From Streptomyces caelestis (GTDB lineage Bacteria; Actinomycetota; Actinomycetes; Streptomycetales; Streptomycetaceae), in contig NZ_JACHNE010000001.1 in NCBI RefSeq assembly GCF_014205255.1, positions 5,394,001 through 5,458,000 on the forward strand: DNA of 64,000 nt. The letters are read 5' to 3'. Position numbers and translations under genes: made by a program. Position 1 is the stretch's first letter, and each line of letters opens with the position of its first letter. Positions 9,199 to 17,185 of this stretch are shown here, one piece after another. The notes under the pieces were generated by a model that saw nothing but the letters and a program-made list of their open reading frames with translations, was not told the DNA's origin and did not search any database.

Positions 9199-10374
9199 AT
9201 GCCTGTGTCCGTAGAACCGACGTCCGTCGACCCGAGCCAGAACGGGTCCGCGCCCGCGAACGCGGGGGCGGGCGCACCCGCGGACGTGACTGAGGCGGAA
9301 GCACTTCGGCCGCACGCCGAGGACGCCTTCGCCGGTGAACTCGCCGCGCTGTCCGCGCAGGACGACCGTCCGCGCCCGGCCCGCTGGAAGCTCTCGCCGT
9401 GGGCGGTCGCGACGTACCTGCTCGGCGGCACGCTGCCGGACGGCACGGTGATCACACCGAAGTACGTCGGCCCGCGCCGCATCGTCGAGGTCGCCGTCAC
9501 CACGCTCGCCACCGACCGCGCCCTGCTCCTGCTCGGCGTGCCCGGCACGGCGAAGACCTGGGTCTCCGAGCATTTGGCCGCGGCGGTCAGCGGCGACTCC
9601 ACGCTGCTGGTGCAGGGCACCGCCGGCACGCCCGAGGAAGCCATCCGGTACGGCTGGAACTACGCGCAGTTGCTCGCCCACGGCCCCAGCCGCGACGCCC
9701 TCGTGCCCAGCCCGGTCATGCGGGCCATGGCCGAGGGCATGACCGCCCGCGTCGAGGAGCTGACGCGTATCCCGGCCGACGTGCAGGACACACTCATCAC
9801 GATCCTGTCGGAGAAGACGCTGCCGATACCGGAGCTGGGCCAGGAGGTGCAGGCGGTCCGCGGCTTCAACCTGATCGCCACGGCCAACGACCGCGACCGC
9901 GGGGTCAACGACCTGTCCAGCGCCCTGCGCCGCCGGTTCAACACGGTGGTGCTGCCGTTGCCGGAGAGCCCCGAGGCCGAGGTCGACATCGTCTCGCGTC
10001 GCGTCGACCAGATCGGTCGCTCCCTCGACCTGCCGGCCGCGCCCGACGGCCTCGACGAGATCCGCCGGGTCGTCACGGTCTTCCGAGAGCTGCGCGACGG
10101 GGTCACGACCGACGGCCGGACGAAGCTGAAGTCGCCGAGCGGCACGTTGTCCACGGCCGAGGCGATCTCCGTCGTCACCAACGGACTCGCCCTGGCGGCC
10201 CACTTCGGCGACGGCGTGCTGCGGCCGGGCGACGTGGCCGCGGGCATCCTCGGCGCGGTCGTCCGCGACCCGGCGGCCGACCGCGTCATCTGGCAGGAGT
10301 ACCTGGAGACGGTGGTCCGCGAGCGGGACGGCTGGAAGGACTTCTACCGCGCCTGCCGGGAGGTGAGCGTGTGA
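9199..10374 (+). CDS. MoxR-type AAA+ ATPase
   Basis: 391-residue ATPase, start ATG 9199 with GGAGGGGG 8 bases upstream. Residues 1-60 are a low-complexity tail. Walker A is GVPGTAKT (113-120), and the sensor-1 asparagine is in IATAN (about 230). The arginine-finger region is SALRRRF (about 241-247). The Walker B strand reads MTARVEELTR (181-190), with Glu-Glu where most MoxR proteins have Asp-Glu. MoxR ATPases work as chaperones with vWA partners, and the vWA gene lies three genes downstream. The nearest relative I recall in E. coli is YehL. It overlaps nothing, and the DUF5682 start follows 55 bases later. Confidence 0.9.
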   Translation: MPVSVEPTSVDPSQNGSAPANAGAGAPADVTEAEALRPHAEDAFAGELAALSAQDDRPRPARWKLSPWAVATYLLGGTLPDGTVITPKYVGPRRIVEVAVTTLATDRALLLLGVPGTAKTWVSEHLAAAVSGDSTLLVQGTAGTPEEAIRYGWNYAQLLAHGPSRDALVPSPVMRAMAEGMTARVEELTRIPADVQDTLITILSEKTLPIPELGQEVQAVRGFNLIATANDRDRGVNDLSSALRRRFNTVVLPLPESPEAEVDIVSRRVDQIGRSLDLPAAPDGLDEIRRVVTVFRELRDGVTTDGRTKLKSPSGTLSTAEAISVVTNGLALAAHFGDGVLRPGDVAAGILGAVVRDPAADRVIWQEYLETVVRERDGWKDFYRACREVSV

Positions 10375-10429
10375 GCGACGCGGGGCGGGGGTCGGTTGTG
10401 GGGCCGGGTACGGGATGGGAGGGGAACAC

Positions 10430-12835
10430 GTGACAGGCGTGCAAGAGGCTGTGGGCCCGAAGGCCGGAGCGGGGCCGTTGCTGCTCGGGGTGCGGCACCA
10501 CGGGCCGGGGTCGGCCCGGGCGGTACGGGCGGCGCTGGAGGAGGCCCGGCCGCGGGTCGTGCTGATCGAGGGGCCGCCCGAGGCCGATGCCCTGATTCCG
10601 CTCGCCGCCGACGAGGAGATGCGGCCGCCGGTCGCCCTGCTCGCCCATGCCGTGGACGAGCCCGGCCGCTCGGCGTTCTGGCCGCTGGCCGAGTTCTCCC
10701 CGGAGTGGGTCGCCGTCCGCTGGGCCCTGGAACACGACGTCCCGGCCCGCTTCATCGACCTGCCGGCCGCACACACGCTGGCCTGGAGGAGGCAGGAGGA
10801 CGAGGCCGGAGTCGAGGGGGAGCCCCCTCTGGACGCCGAGACGGCGGACAACGAGGGCGACTCCGCACCCGGCCCCGGCCCCGCCGAGGTGCGGATCGAT
10901 CCGCTCGGGGTGCTCGCCGAGACCGCCGGTTACGACGACCCGGAGCGGTGGTGGGAGGACGTCGTGGAGCACCGGGGCGTGGGGAGGGGGGACGCGTTCG
11001 CGCCGTTCACCGTGCTGGAGGAGGCGATGGGGGCGCTGCGGGAGACCTTCGGCAGCGGGGGACACGACCGGGATCTGGTGCGCGAGGCGTACATGCGGCT
11101 CCAGGTGCGGGCCGCGCAGCGGGAGTTCGAGGACGGCGTGGCCGTCGTGTGCGGGGCGTGGCACGTGCCCGCCCTGCGGTGGAAGACCACCGTCGCGGCC
11201 GACAAGGCGTTGCTGAAGGGGCTGCCCAAGGTCAAGACGGACATGACCTGGGTGCCGTGGACGCACCGCCGGCTGTCCCGGATGAGCGGCTATGGAGCCG
11301 GCATCGACTCGCCGGGCTGGTACGGGCACCTCTTCAGCGCCCCGGACCGGCCGGTCGAGCGGTGGATGACCAAGGTGGCGGGGCTGCTGCGCGCCGAGGA
11401 CCGGCTCGTCTCCTCCGCGCACGTCATCGAGGCCGTGCGGCTGGCCGAGACACTCGCCGCCATGCGCGGCCGTCCGCTGCCCGGCCTGAGCGAGACGACC
11501 GACGCGGTGCGGGCGGTGATGTGCGAGGGCTCGGACGTGCCGCTGGCGCTGGTGCAGGACCGGCTGGTCGTGGGGGACGTACTGGGGGAGGTCCCGGCGA
11601 CGGCGCCGGCGGTTCCGTTGCAGCGGGACCTCGCCCGGCTCCAGCGCCGGCTGCGGCTGAAGCCGGAGGCGCTGGAGCGGGAGGTGGAGCTCGACCTGCG
11701 CAAGGAGACCGACGCCGCCCGCAGCAGGCTGCTCCACCGGCTGCGGTTGCTCGGCATCGCGTGGGGTGAACCGGCCGCCTCGCGGGGCAGCACGGGTACG
11801 TTCCGGGAGACGTGGCGGCTGCGCTGGGAGCCCGAGCTGTCCGTGCGGGTCGCCGAGGCCGGGGTGTGGGGGACGACCGTCCTGTCCGCCGCGACCGCCA
11901 AGGCCGAGGCGGACGCCGTCGCCGCGCAGGGGCTCGCCGACGTCACCGCGCTCGCCGAGCGCTGCCTGCAGGCCGAACTGCCCGAGGCACTGCCGACGGT
12001 GATGCGGATCCTCGCCGACCGGGCGGCCCTGGACACGGATGTCGGCCAGCTCGCCCAGGCACTGCCGGCCCTGGTCCGCTCCCTGCGCTACGGCGATGTG
12101 CGCGGCACGGACACCGGGGCCCTGGGAGAGGTGGCGGCGGGGCTGGCCGAGCGGGTCTTCGTCGGCCTGCCCCCGGCCTGCGCCGCGCTCGACGCGGACG
12201 GCGCCGAGGAGATGCGGCGGCATGTCGACGCCGTGCACGGCGCCGTGGGGCTCCTGGGGGACGCACACGCGGCGGGACAAGGCCATGTGAGAGCCCGTTG
12301 GCAGTCGGTGCTGCGTGTGCTGTGCGGGCGGGACTCCGTACCCGGGGTGATCAGAGGGCGGGCCGTGCGGCTGCTGCTGGACGGCGGGGAGTTGGTGCAG
12401 GACGAGGCGGCGCGTCTCATGGGGCTCGTCCTGTCCCCGGGCACGCCACCGGCGGACGCGGCCGCGTGGATCGAAGGCTTCGTCGGAGGAGGCTCCGGGG
12501 GCGGGATGCTCCTCGTTCATGACGAGCGGCTGCTCGGGCTGGTCGACGCGTGGCTGACCGGGGTGCCGGCGGAGGCGTTCACGGACGTGCTGCCCCTGCT
12601 GCGGCGGACGTTCTCGGCGTACGAGCCCGGCGTGCGGCGGACCCTCGGCGAACTGGTCCGGCGCGGGCCCGGTGCCGGGAGCGGTGCGGCAGGAGCCGGC
12701 TCCGGCATACCCGGCTTCGCGGCGGAGCTCGACACGGTGCGCGCGGACGCCGTGCTGCCGGTCCTGCGGCTGCTGCTCGGGCTGGACGAAGGGGAAGAGC
12801 ACATCGGCAACGACCTGGTGGGGGTGACGGGATGA
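10430..12835 (+). CDS. DUF5682 family protein
   Basis: 801 residues from GTG 10430, which has GGAGGGG 5 bases upstream; an in-frame ATG at 10415 lacks such a site. The N-terminus reads LLLGVRHHGPGSARAV (His23, His24) followed by VLIEGPPEADALIPL (Glu47). This layout resembles enzymes of the TraB/ChaN/EreA-like superfamily; the resemblance is my inference and weak. The long C-terminal half is helical, with Arg- and Glu-rich segments. It matches my memory of DUF5682, the family that includes E. coli YehM. Its stop overlaps the next ATG by 4 bases (ATGA), so it sits in a tightly coupled operon between the MoxR and vWA genes. Confidence 0.8.
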   Translation: MTGVQEAVGPKAGAGPLLLGVRHHGPGSARAVRAALEEARPRVVLIEGPPEADALIPLAADEEMRPPVALLAHAVDEPGRSAFWPLAEFSPEWVAVRWALEHDVPARFIDLPAAHTLAWRRQEDEAGVEGEPPLDAETADNEGDSAPGPGPAEVRIDPLGVLAETAGYDDPERWWEDVVEHRGVGRGDAFAPFTVLEEAMGALRETFGSGGHDRDLVREAYMRLQVRAAQREFEDGVAVVCGAWHVPALRWKTTVAADKALLKGLPKVKTDMTWVPWTHRRLSRMSGYGAGIDSPGWYGHLFSAPDRPVERWMTKVAGLLRAEDRLVSSAHVIEAVRLAETLAAMRGRPLPGLSETTDAVRAVMCEGSDVPLALVQDRLVVGDVLGEVPATAPAVPLQRDLARLQRRLRLKPEALEREVELDLRKETDAARSRLLHRLRLLGIAWGEPAASRGSTGTFRETWRLRWEPELSVRVAEAGVWGTTVLSAATAKAEADAVAAQGLADVTALAERCLQAELPEALPTVMRILADRAALDTDVGQLAQALPALVRSLRYGDVRGTDTGALGEVAAGLAERVFVGLPPACAALDADGAEEMRRHVDAVHGAVGLLGDAHAAGQGHVRARWQSVLRVLCGRDSVPGVIRGRAVRLLLDGGELVQDEAARLMGLVLSPGTPPADAAAWIEGFVGGGSGGGMLLVHDERLLGLVDAWLTGVPAEAFTDVLPLLRRTFSAYEPGVRRTLGELVRRGPGAGSGAAGAGSGIPGFAAELDTVRADAVLPVLRLLLGLDEGEEHIGNDLVGVTG

Positions 12836-12978
12836 CGACCGACGGACTGAGGCGGCCGGCTCCGAGCGCGGAGGCTGGAGACACCGGCGGGAACGGGTCG
12901 CCGGCGGAAGTCCGGCCGACGACGGCCGTGCCGGTGATCCCGCTGTGGGAACGGCCTCGCAAGGGAGGACACGGATGA
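12832..12978 (+). CDS. Small 48-residue protein between DUF5682 and vWA genes
   Basis: ATG 12832 overlaps the DUF5682 stop by 4 bases, and its own TGA overlaps the vWA ATG by 4 bases. The peptide is Pro/Gly/Ala/Thr-rich and ends with PVIPLWERPRKGGHG. No family is recognised. It may be a real small component, or a translational relay ORF coupling its neighbours. The exact ATGA overlaps on both sides are the main support. Confidence 0.45.
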   Translation: MTTDGLRRPAPSAEAGDTGGNGSPAEVRPTTAVPVIPLWERPRKGGHG

Positions 12979-14138
12979 CGGCCGAGGTGACGGACCCGGC
13001 GCAGGAGCGGTTGCGGCGGTGGCGACTGGTGCTCGGGGGCGACGCGGCGGACGGCACCGGGTGCGAACTGTCCGGGCGGGACGCGGCGATGGACGGAGCG
13101 CTCACCGCGCTCTACGGCAAGGGGGAGAAACCGCAGGGGGGCCGGGACCGTTCGGCGGGGCTCGGGGCGTCGGCGCCGTCCGTGGCGCGCTGGCTCGGGG
13201 ACATCCGGACGTACTTCCCGTCCTCCGTCGTGCAGGTCATGCAGCACGACGCCATCGACCGGCTCGGTCTCGCCACGCTCCTGCTGGAGCCGGAGATGCT
13301 GGAGGCGGTGGAGGCCGACGTGCACCTCGTCGGCACGCTGCTGTCGCTCAACAAGGCCATGCCCGAGACGACGAAGGAGACGGCACGGGCCGTCGTGCGC
13401 AAGGTCGTCGAGGACCTGGAGAAGCGGCTCGCCACCCGCACCCGGGCCACCCTCACCGGCGCCCTCGACCGCAGCGCCCGCATCAACCGGCCCCGCCATC
13501 ACGACATCGACTGGAACCGCACGATCGCGGCCAACCTCAAGCACTACCTGCCCGAGTACCGGACGATCGTGCCGGAGCGGCTCATCGGGTACGGGCGAGC
13601 GTCCCAGTCCACGAAGAAGGAGGTCATCCTCTGTATCGACCAGTCGGGATCCATGGCGGCATCGGTCGTGTACGCATCGGTGTTCGGAGCGGTGCTCGCC
13701 TCGATGCGGACGATCTCCACGCGACTCGTCGTCTTCGACACGGCGGTCGTCGACCTCACGGACCAGCTCGACGACCCCGTCGACGTCCTGTTCGGAACGC
13801 AGTTGGGCGGCGGCACGGACATCAACCGGGCACTCGCCTACTGCCAGTCGCAGATCACCCGGCCCGCGGAGACGGTGGTCGTGCTGATCAGCGACCTCTA
13901 CGAGGGAGGCATACGGGACGAGATGCTCAAGCGGGTGGCGGCGATGAAGGCCTCGGGGGTGCAGTTCGTGACGCTGCTGGCCCTGTCGGACGAGGGGGCA
14001 CCGGCATACGACCGGGAGCACGCGGCGGCGCTCGCCGCGCTGGGGGCACCAGCGTTCGCCTGCACGCCCGATCTGTTCCCGGAGGTGATGGCGGCGGCGA
14101 TCGAGAAGCGTCCGCTGCCGATACCGGACGCTGCGTGA
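12975..14138 (+). CDS. vWA domain protein (MoxR partner)
   Basis: 387 residues, ATG 12975 with a GGGAGG site in front. The C-terminal vWA domain has a complete MIDAS metal site: Asp222-x-Ser224-x-Ser226 (DQSGSM), Thr281 (GGGTDINRAL) and Asp307 (LISDLYEGG). An N-terminal helical region of about 200 residues includes NRPRHHDIDWNRTI, typical of CoxE/YehP-like vWA proteins. No signal peptide or membrane segment is visible, so it should be cytosolic. The family works with MoxR ATPases to remodel target complexes. It is the last gene of the rightward arm. Confidence 0.88.
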   Translation: MTAEVTDPAQERLRRWRLVLGGDAADGTGCELSGRDAAMDGALTALYGKGEKPQGGRDRSAGLGASAPSVARWLGDIRTYFPSSVVQVMQHDAIDRLGLATLLLEPEMLEAVEADVHLVGTLLSLNKAMPETTKETARAVVRKVVEDLEKRLATRTRATLTGALDRSARINRPRHHDIDWNRTIAANLKHYLPEYRTIVPERLIGYGRASQSTKKEVILCIDQSGSMAASVVYASVFGAVLASMRTISTRLVVFDTAVVDLTDQLDDPVDVLFGTQLGGGTDINRALAYCQSQITRPAETVVVLISDLYEGGIRDEMLKRVAAMKASGVQFVTLLALSDEGAPAYDREHAAALAALGAPAFACTPDLFPEVMAAAIEKRPLPIPDAA

Positions 14139-14414
14139 CCTGCCGAGGGCCGCGGTGGTGAAGGGCGGTCGGATGGCGACTGGGGCTTCCGCCTCGGATC
14201 GATGCGTCGCCGCCGGATCGCGGTCGGCACAACGGACATGACTGACCATCAGCGGGGCAGGGCTTGCACAACCTCCGCACTCCCGTGCGAGGATCGGCGC
14301 CTGCTCGGCGGTGCGCCGCGCCGCGCCGGGCAGTACCGCGTTGTGCCGACTCGTTGCTCGTAACGCGTGATGCGTTCCGCACTTGTTCCGTAGCCCGGGA
14401 GGAAGCTCCCCCTC

Positions 14415-15467
14415 TTGTCCTGGTCAGCAGCCCTGCCCGGTGCCGCTGTGCGCATGCCGCGTACGGCGGCCGGGTGGCGTGCGCTCCAAGTGGCGCTGCT
14501 GGTGGGCGGGGTTCTGGCCATCGGGCTCCTGTGCGGGGAGCGGGCGTACGCGGCGGACGGCGTACGGGTGCTGACGCACGGCACGGCCGGGCGGATCGAC
14601 TCGCCTGGTCCTCGCTCCGTGTCCGGAGTCGGCAGCGCTCCCCTCGCCGGGGCCGACGCAGGAGCCGTGGGGGAGCGGGTCGTGCGGACGGCTGGTGATA
14701 CGGGCGGGGTGGCGAGCCAGGGGCTGGAATCGGCGCAGCCGAAGGAGCCGCCGTCGTCCTCGTCCTCCTCCTCGCCGTCGCCGCCGTTGCCCAAGCTGCC
14801 GGACCTGCCGGATCTGCCGGACCTGCCCGCACTGCCCAAGCTGCCGGTGCTGCCTGACCTGCCCACACCGCCCGAACTGCCAGTGCTGCGGGACCTGCCG
14901 GGGCCCCCACTCCCGAGCCACCCCCTCCCCACCCCGGCCACAGCCGGCCCACAGCCGGTCGGAACGGCACCGACCCCGGCCGACGCCCCCGTCACTGTCG
15001 GACGGACCGGTGGGGCGGAGGCTGTCGCTGCGAAGCCGGACACCGTCGTGCGCGGCGCCGAGCACCGCGCCGCCAGTAGCGCAGAGGCCGTGGGCCACAC
15101 CAGCAGCGCAAAGCCCGTGGGCCACACCAGCAGCGCAAAGCCCCTGAGCCACACCAGCAGCGCAGAGCACCTAGGCCACATCAGAAGCACAGACCGCGTA
15201 AGCCGCACAAGACGCGCAGACCACGTCGGTCCGTCGTCCGCCCACGTCGGACACGGCCCGGGCGGGCAGGGGGCCGCAGGTCGGTCCGACGGCACGCTCG
15301 GCAACCGGTCCACGGCCGACAACAGCAGCCCGCGTCACGGTGACCCGCACGCCGTCACCCTGAGCCATCGGGCCCGGCTGAGACTCCTGCCCGGTGTCGC
15401 GGCCCGCTTCTGCGCGGCCGGTACCCGGGACAACAGCCACCGGGACGTCCCCGTCTTCCCCGGTTAG
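14415..15467 (+). CDS. Secreted low-complexity repeat protein
   Basis: 350 residues if started at TTG 14415 behind GGAGGAAG; ATG 14454 is an alternative. The N-terminus carries a signal-like hydrophobic segment (LQVALLVGGVLAIGLLCG) ending in RAYAADG. What follows is low complexity: a serine run, an LPxLPxLP tract (about residues 124-160) and a nine-residue His/Ser/Ala repeat (HTSSAKPVG type, about residues 225-255). The C-terminus is basic. No enzyme motif is seen. Codon bias supports translation. It could be a wall-associated or surface spacer protein. It is separated from vWA by 276 bases with no evident gene. Confidence 0.6.
   Translation: MSWSAALPGAAVRMPRTAAGWRALQVALLVGGVLAIGLLCGERAYAADGVRVLTHGTAGRIDSPGPRSVSGVGSAPLAGADAGAVGERVVRTAGDTGGVASQGLESAQPKEPPSSSSSSSPSPPLPKLPDLPDLPDLPALPKLPVLPDLPTPPELPVLRDLPGPPLPSHPLPTPATAGPQPVGTAPTPADAPVTVGRTGGAEAVAAKPDTVVRGAEHRAASSAEAVGHTSSAKPVGHTSSAKPLSHTSSAEHLGHIRSTDRVSRTRRADHVGPSSAHVGHGPGGQGAAGRSDGTLGNRSTADNSSPRHGDPHAVTLSHRARLRLLPGVAARFCAAGTRDNSHRDVPVFPG
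14789..14905 (+). repeat. LPxLPxLP-encoding tandem repeat
   Basis: A degenerate 9-base unit of the form CTGCCGGAC or CTGCCCAAG is repeated about 12 times, coding Leu-Pro-x triplets in the secreted protein. Confidence 0.8.
15090..15170 (+). repeat. 27-bp tandem repeat, three copies
   Basis: Units start at 15090, 15117 and 15144. The first two are identical over 27 bases (GTGGGCCACACCAGCAGCGC and the next 7), and the third is slightly diverged. They encode a nine-residue repeat in the secreted protein. Confidence 0.85.
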
Positions 15468-15616
15468 CACGGGCGGACCGTCGCTCCCCGGGGGCAGCTC
15501 CACCGACACAGCGGCCCTCGGTCTCTCACCATCTCCCTCACCCCACCGACTCCACGAGGCCTTGGCCGCCGGACGGTCGAAAACCGTCGGTCGTCGGAGG
15601 CCGACATCTCGTGGAT

Positions 15617-15656
15617 GGGGCGGGTGGTCCCCATCGGGGTGGGGACCACCCGCCCC
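15617..15656 (+). terminator. Strong 16-bp hairpin
   Basis: GGGGCGGGTGGTCCCC (15617-15632) pairs perfectly with 15641-15656 around an 8-base loop. It lies 150 bases after the secreted-protein stop, is GC-rich and has no T-run. Confidence 0.7.
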
Positions 15657-15714
15657 GCACCCCGGAGAGCAGGGGCCTGAACAGGGCCTTTGTGCTCCTT
15701 CCGAGGTGTCAGAC

Positions 15715-15750
15715 GGGCCTCACCGGGTCAACCCCAGCCCGGTGAGGCCC
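15715..15750 (+). terminator. Second perfect hairpin upstream of sucC
   Basis: GGGCCTCACCGGG (15715-15727) pairs perfectly with 15738-15750 around a 10-base loop. It forms a tandem terminator with the hairpin 60 bases upstream and insulates sucC. Confidence 0.6.
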
Positions 15751-15985
15751 CTCACCCCAGGCACGCCGTGCCAGAGAGCACGGCATCATGTGACAGGTAT
15801 CACCGCTCAGGTGTGACCCTCGATTTAGAGGCCCCCCGCAAGCAGCGATAACCTGCGAGACGGACATGCCGCGCGCTCGGACACCGTGTGCGCCTCCCTT
15901 GTGACAGACAGCGGACGTCACGTTGCCCTCGCGGCACGCCCACGCAGACAACGAACCGCGAGATCACTGATAGGGACGGAAGCGC

Positions 15986-17164
15986 GTGGACCTGTTCGAG
16001 TACCAGGCGAGGGACCTCTTCGCCAAGCACGATGTACCGGTGCTGGCCGGTGAAGTCATCGACACGCCTGAGGCGGCCCGCGCAGCCACCGAGCGCCTCG
16101 GTGGCAAGTCCGTCGTCAAGGCCCAGGTGAAGGTCGGCGGCCGTGGCAAGGCCGGTGGCGTGAAGCTCGCCGCCACCCCCGACGAGGCGGTCGAGCACGC
16201 GACCAACATCCTCGGCATGGACATCAAGGGCCACACGGTCCACAAGGTGATGATCGCCGAGACGGCCCCGGAGATCGTGGAGGAGTACTATGTCTCCTTC
16301 CTCCTGGACCGTGCCAACCGCACCTTCCTCTCCATCGCCTCCGTCGAGGGCGGCATGGAGATCGAGGAGGTGGCGGCCACCCGCCCCGAGGCCGTCGCCA
16401 AGACGCCGATCGACGCCAACGAGGGTGTCACCGAGGCGAAGGCCCGCGAGATCGTCGCGGCCGCGAAGTTCCCGGCCGAGGTCGCCGACAAGGTCGTGAA
16501 CGTCCTCGTCAAGCTGTGGGACACCTTCATCAAGGAGGACGCCCTCCTGGTCGAGGTCAACCCGCTGGCGAAGGTCGCCTCCGGCGAGGTCATCGCCCTC
16601 GACGGCAAGGTCTCCCTGGACGAGAACGCCGAGTTCCGTCAGCCGGAGCACGAGGCTCTCCAGGACAAGGCCGCGGCCAACCCGCTCGAGGCCGCCGCCA
16701 AGGAGAAGAACCTCAACTACGTCAAGCTCGACGGCGAGGTCGGCATCATCGGCAACGGCGCGGGTCTCGTCATGAGCACCCTGGACGTCGTCGCGTACGC
16801 CGGTGAGGCGCACGGTGGCGTCAAGCCCGCCAACTTCCTCGACATCGGTGGTGGCGCCTCCGCCGCCGTCATGGCGAACGGCCTGGAGATCATCCTCGGC
16901 GACCCGGACGTCAAGTCCGTCTTCGTCAACGTCTTCGGCGGCATCACCGCCTGTGACGAGGTCGCCAACGGCATCGTGCAGGCACTGCAGCTGCTCAAGG
17001 ACAAGGGCGAGGACGTCACCAAGCCCCTCGTCGTCCGTCTGGACGGCAACAACGCCGAGCTGGGTCGCAAGATCCTCTCCGACGCCAACCACCCGCTGGT
17101 CCAGCGTGTGGACACCATGGACGGCGCGGCCGACAAGGCCGCCGAGCTCGCGGCTGCGAAGTAA
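15986..17164 (+). CDS. sucC: Succinyl-CoA ligase (ADP-forming) beta subunit
   Basis: TCA-cycle enzyme subunit. With SucD it converts succinyl-CoA, ADP and phosphate to succinate, CoA and ATP. 392 residues from GTG 15986 behind GGACGGAAG. The N-terminus (DLFEYQARDLFAKHDVPV) and the ATP-grasp region are complete. The conserved EVNPLAKV motif lies in the Mg-nucleotide site, and VFVNVFGGITACDEVANGI lies in the C-terminal CoA-ligase lobe. sucD follows after 21 bases, so the two form an operon. Two tandem hairpins upstream separate it from the preceding gene. Confidence 0.97.
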   Translation: MDLFEYQARDLFAKHDVPVLAGEVIDTPEAARAATERLGGKSVVKAQVKVGGRGKAGGVKLAATPDEAVEHATNILGMDIKGHTVHKVMIAETAPEIVEEYYVSFLLDRANRTFLSIASVEGGMEIEEVAATRPEAVAKTPIDANEGVTEAKAREIVAAAKFPAEVADKVVNVLVKLWDTFIKEDALLVEVNPLAKVASGEVIALDGKVSLDENAEFRQPEHEALQDKAAANPLEAAAKEKNLNYVKLDGEVGIIGNGAGLVMSTLDVVAYAGEAHGGVKPANFLDIGGGASAAVMANGLEIILGDPDVKSVFVNVFGGITACDEVANGIVQALQLLKDKGEDVTKPLVVRLDGNNAELGRKILSDANHPLVQRVDTMDGAADKAAELAAAK

Positions 17165-17185
17165 GGGACGAGGGACTAAACAGCC

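Larger units (their letters stand above)
15468..15985. other. Intergenic region upstream of sucC
   Basis: No convincing gene. It holds two strong hairpins (15617-15656 and 15715-15750) and then the sucC promoter region. TAACCT at 15849-15854 is a possible -10 element, but I see no good -35 at normal spacing. Confidence 0.6.

Noticed and set aside
10286..13105. Long antisense open frame opposite DUF5682 and its neighbours
   Set aside because: High-GC shadow of real genes on the other strand; composition is Arg/Pro/Gly-rich with no motif.
5843..14138. Assignment of the MoxR-vWA module to the ternary VMAP-type conflict systems
   Set aside because: No VMAP-like or caspase/effector protein is present. 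The partner families (SWIM, DUF5682, DUF5691) point to the yeh-like type instead.
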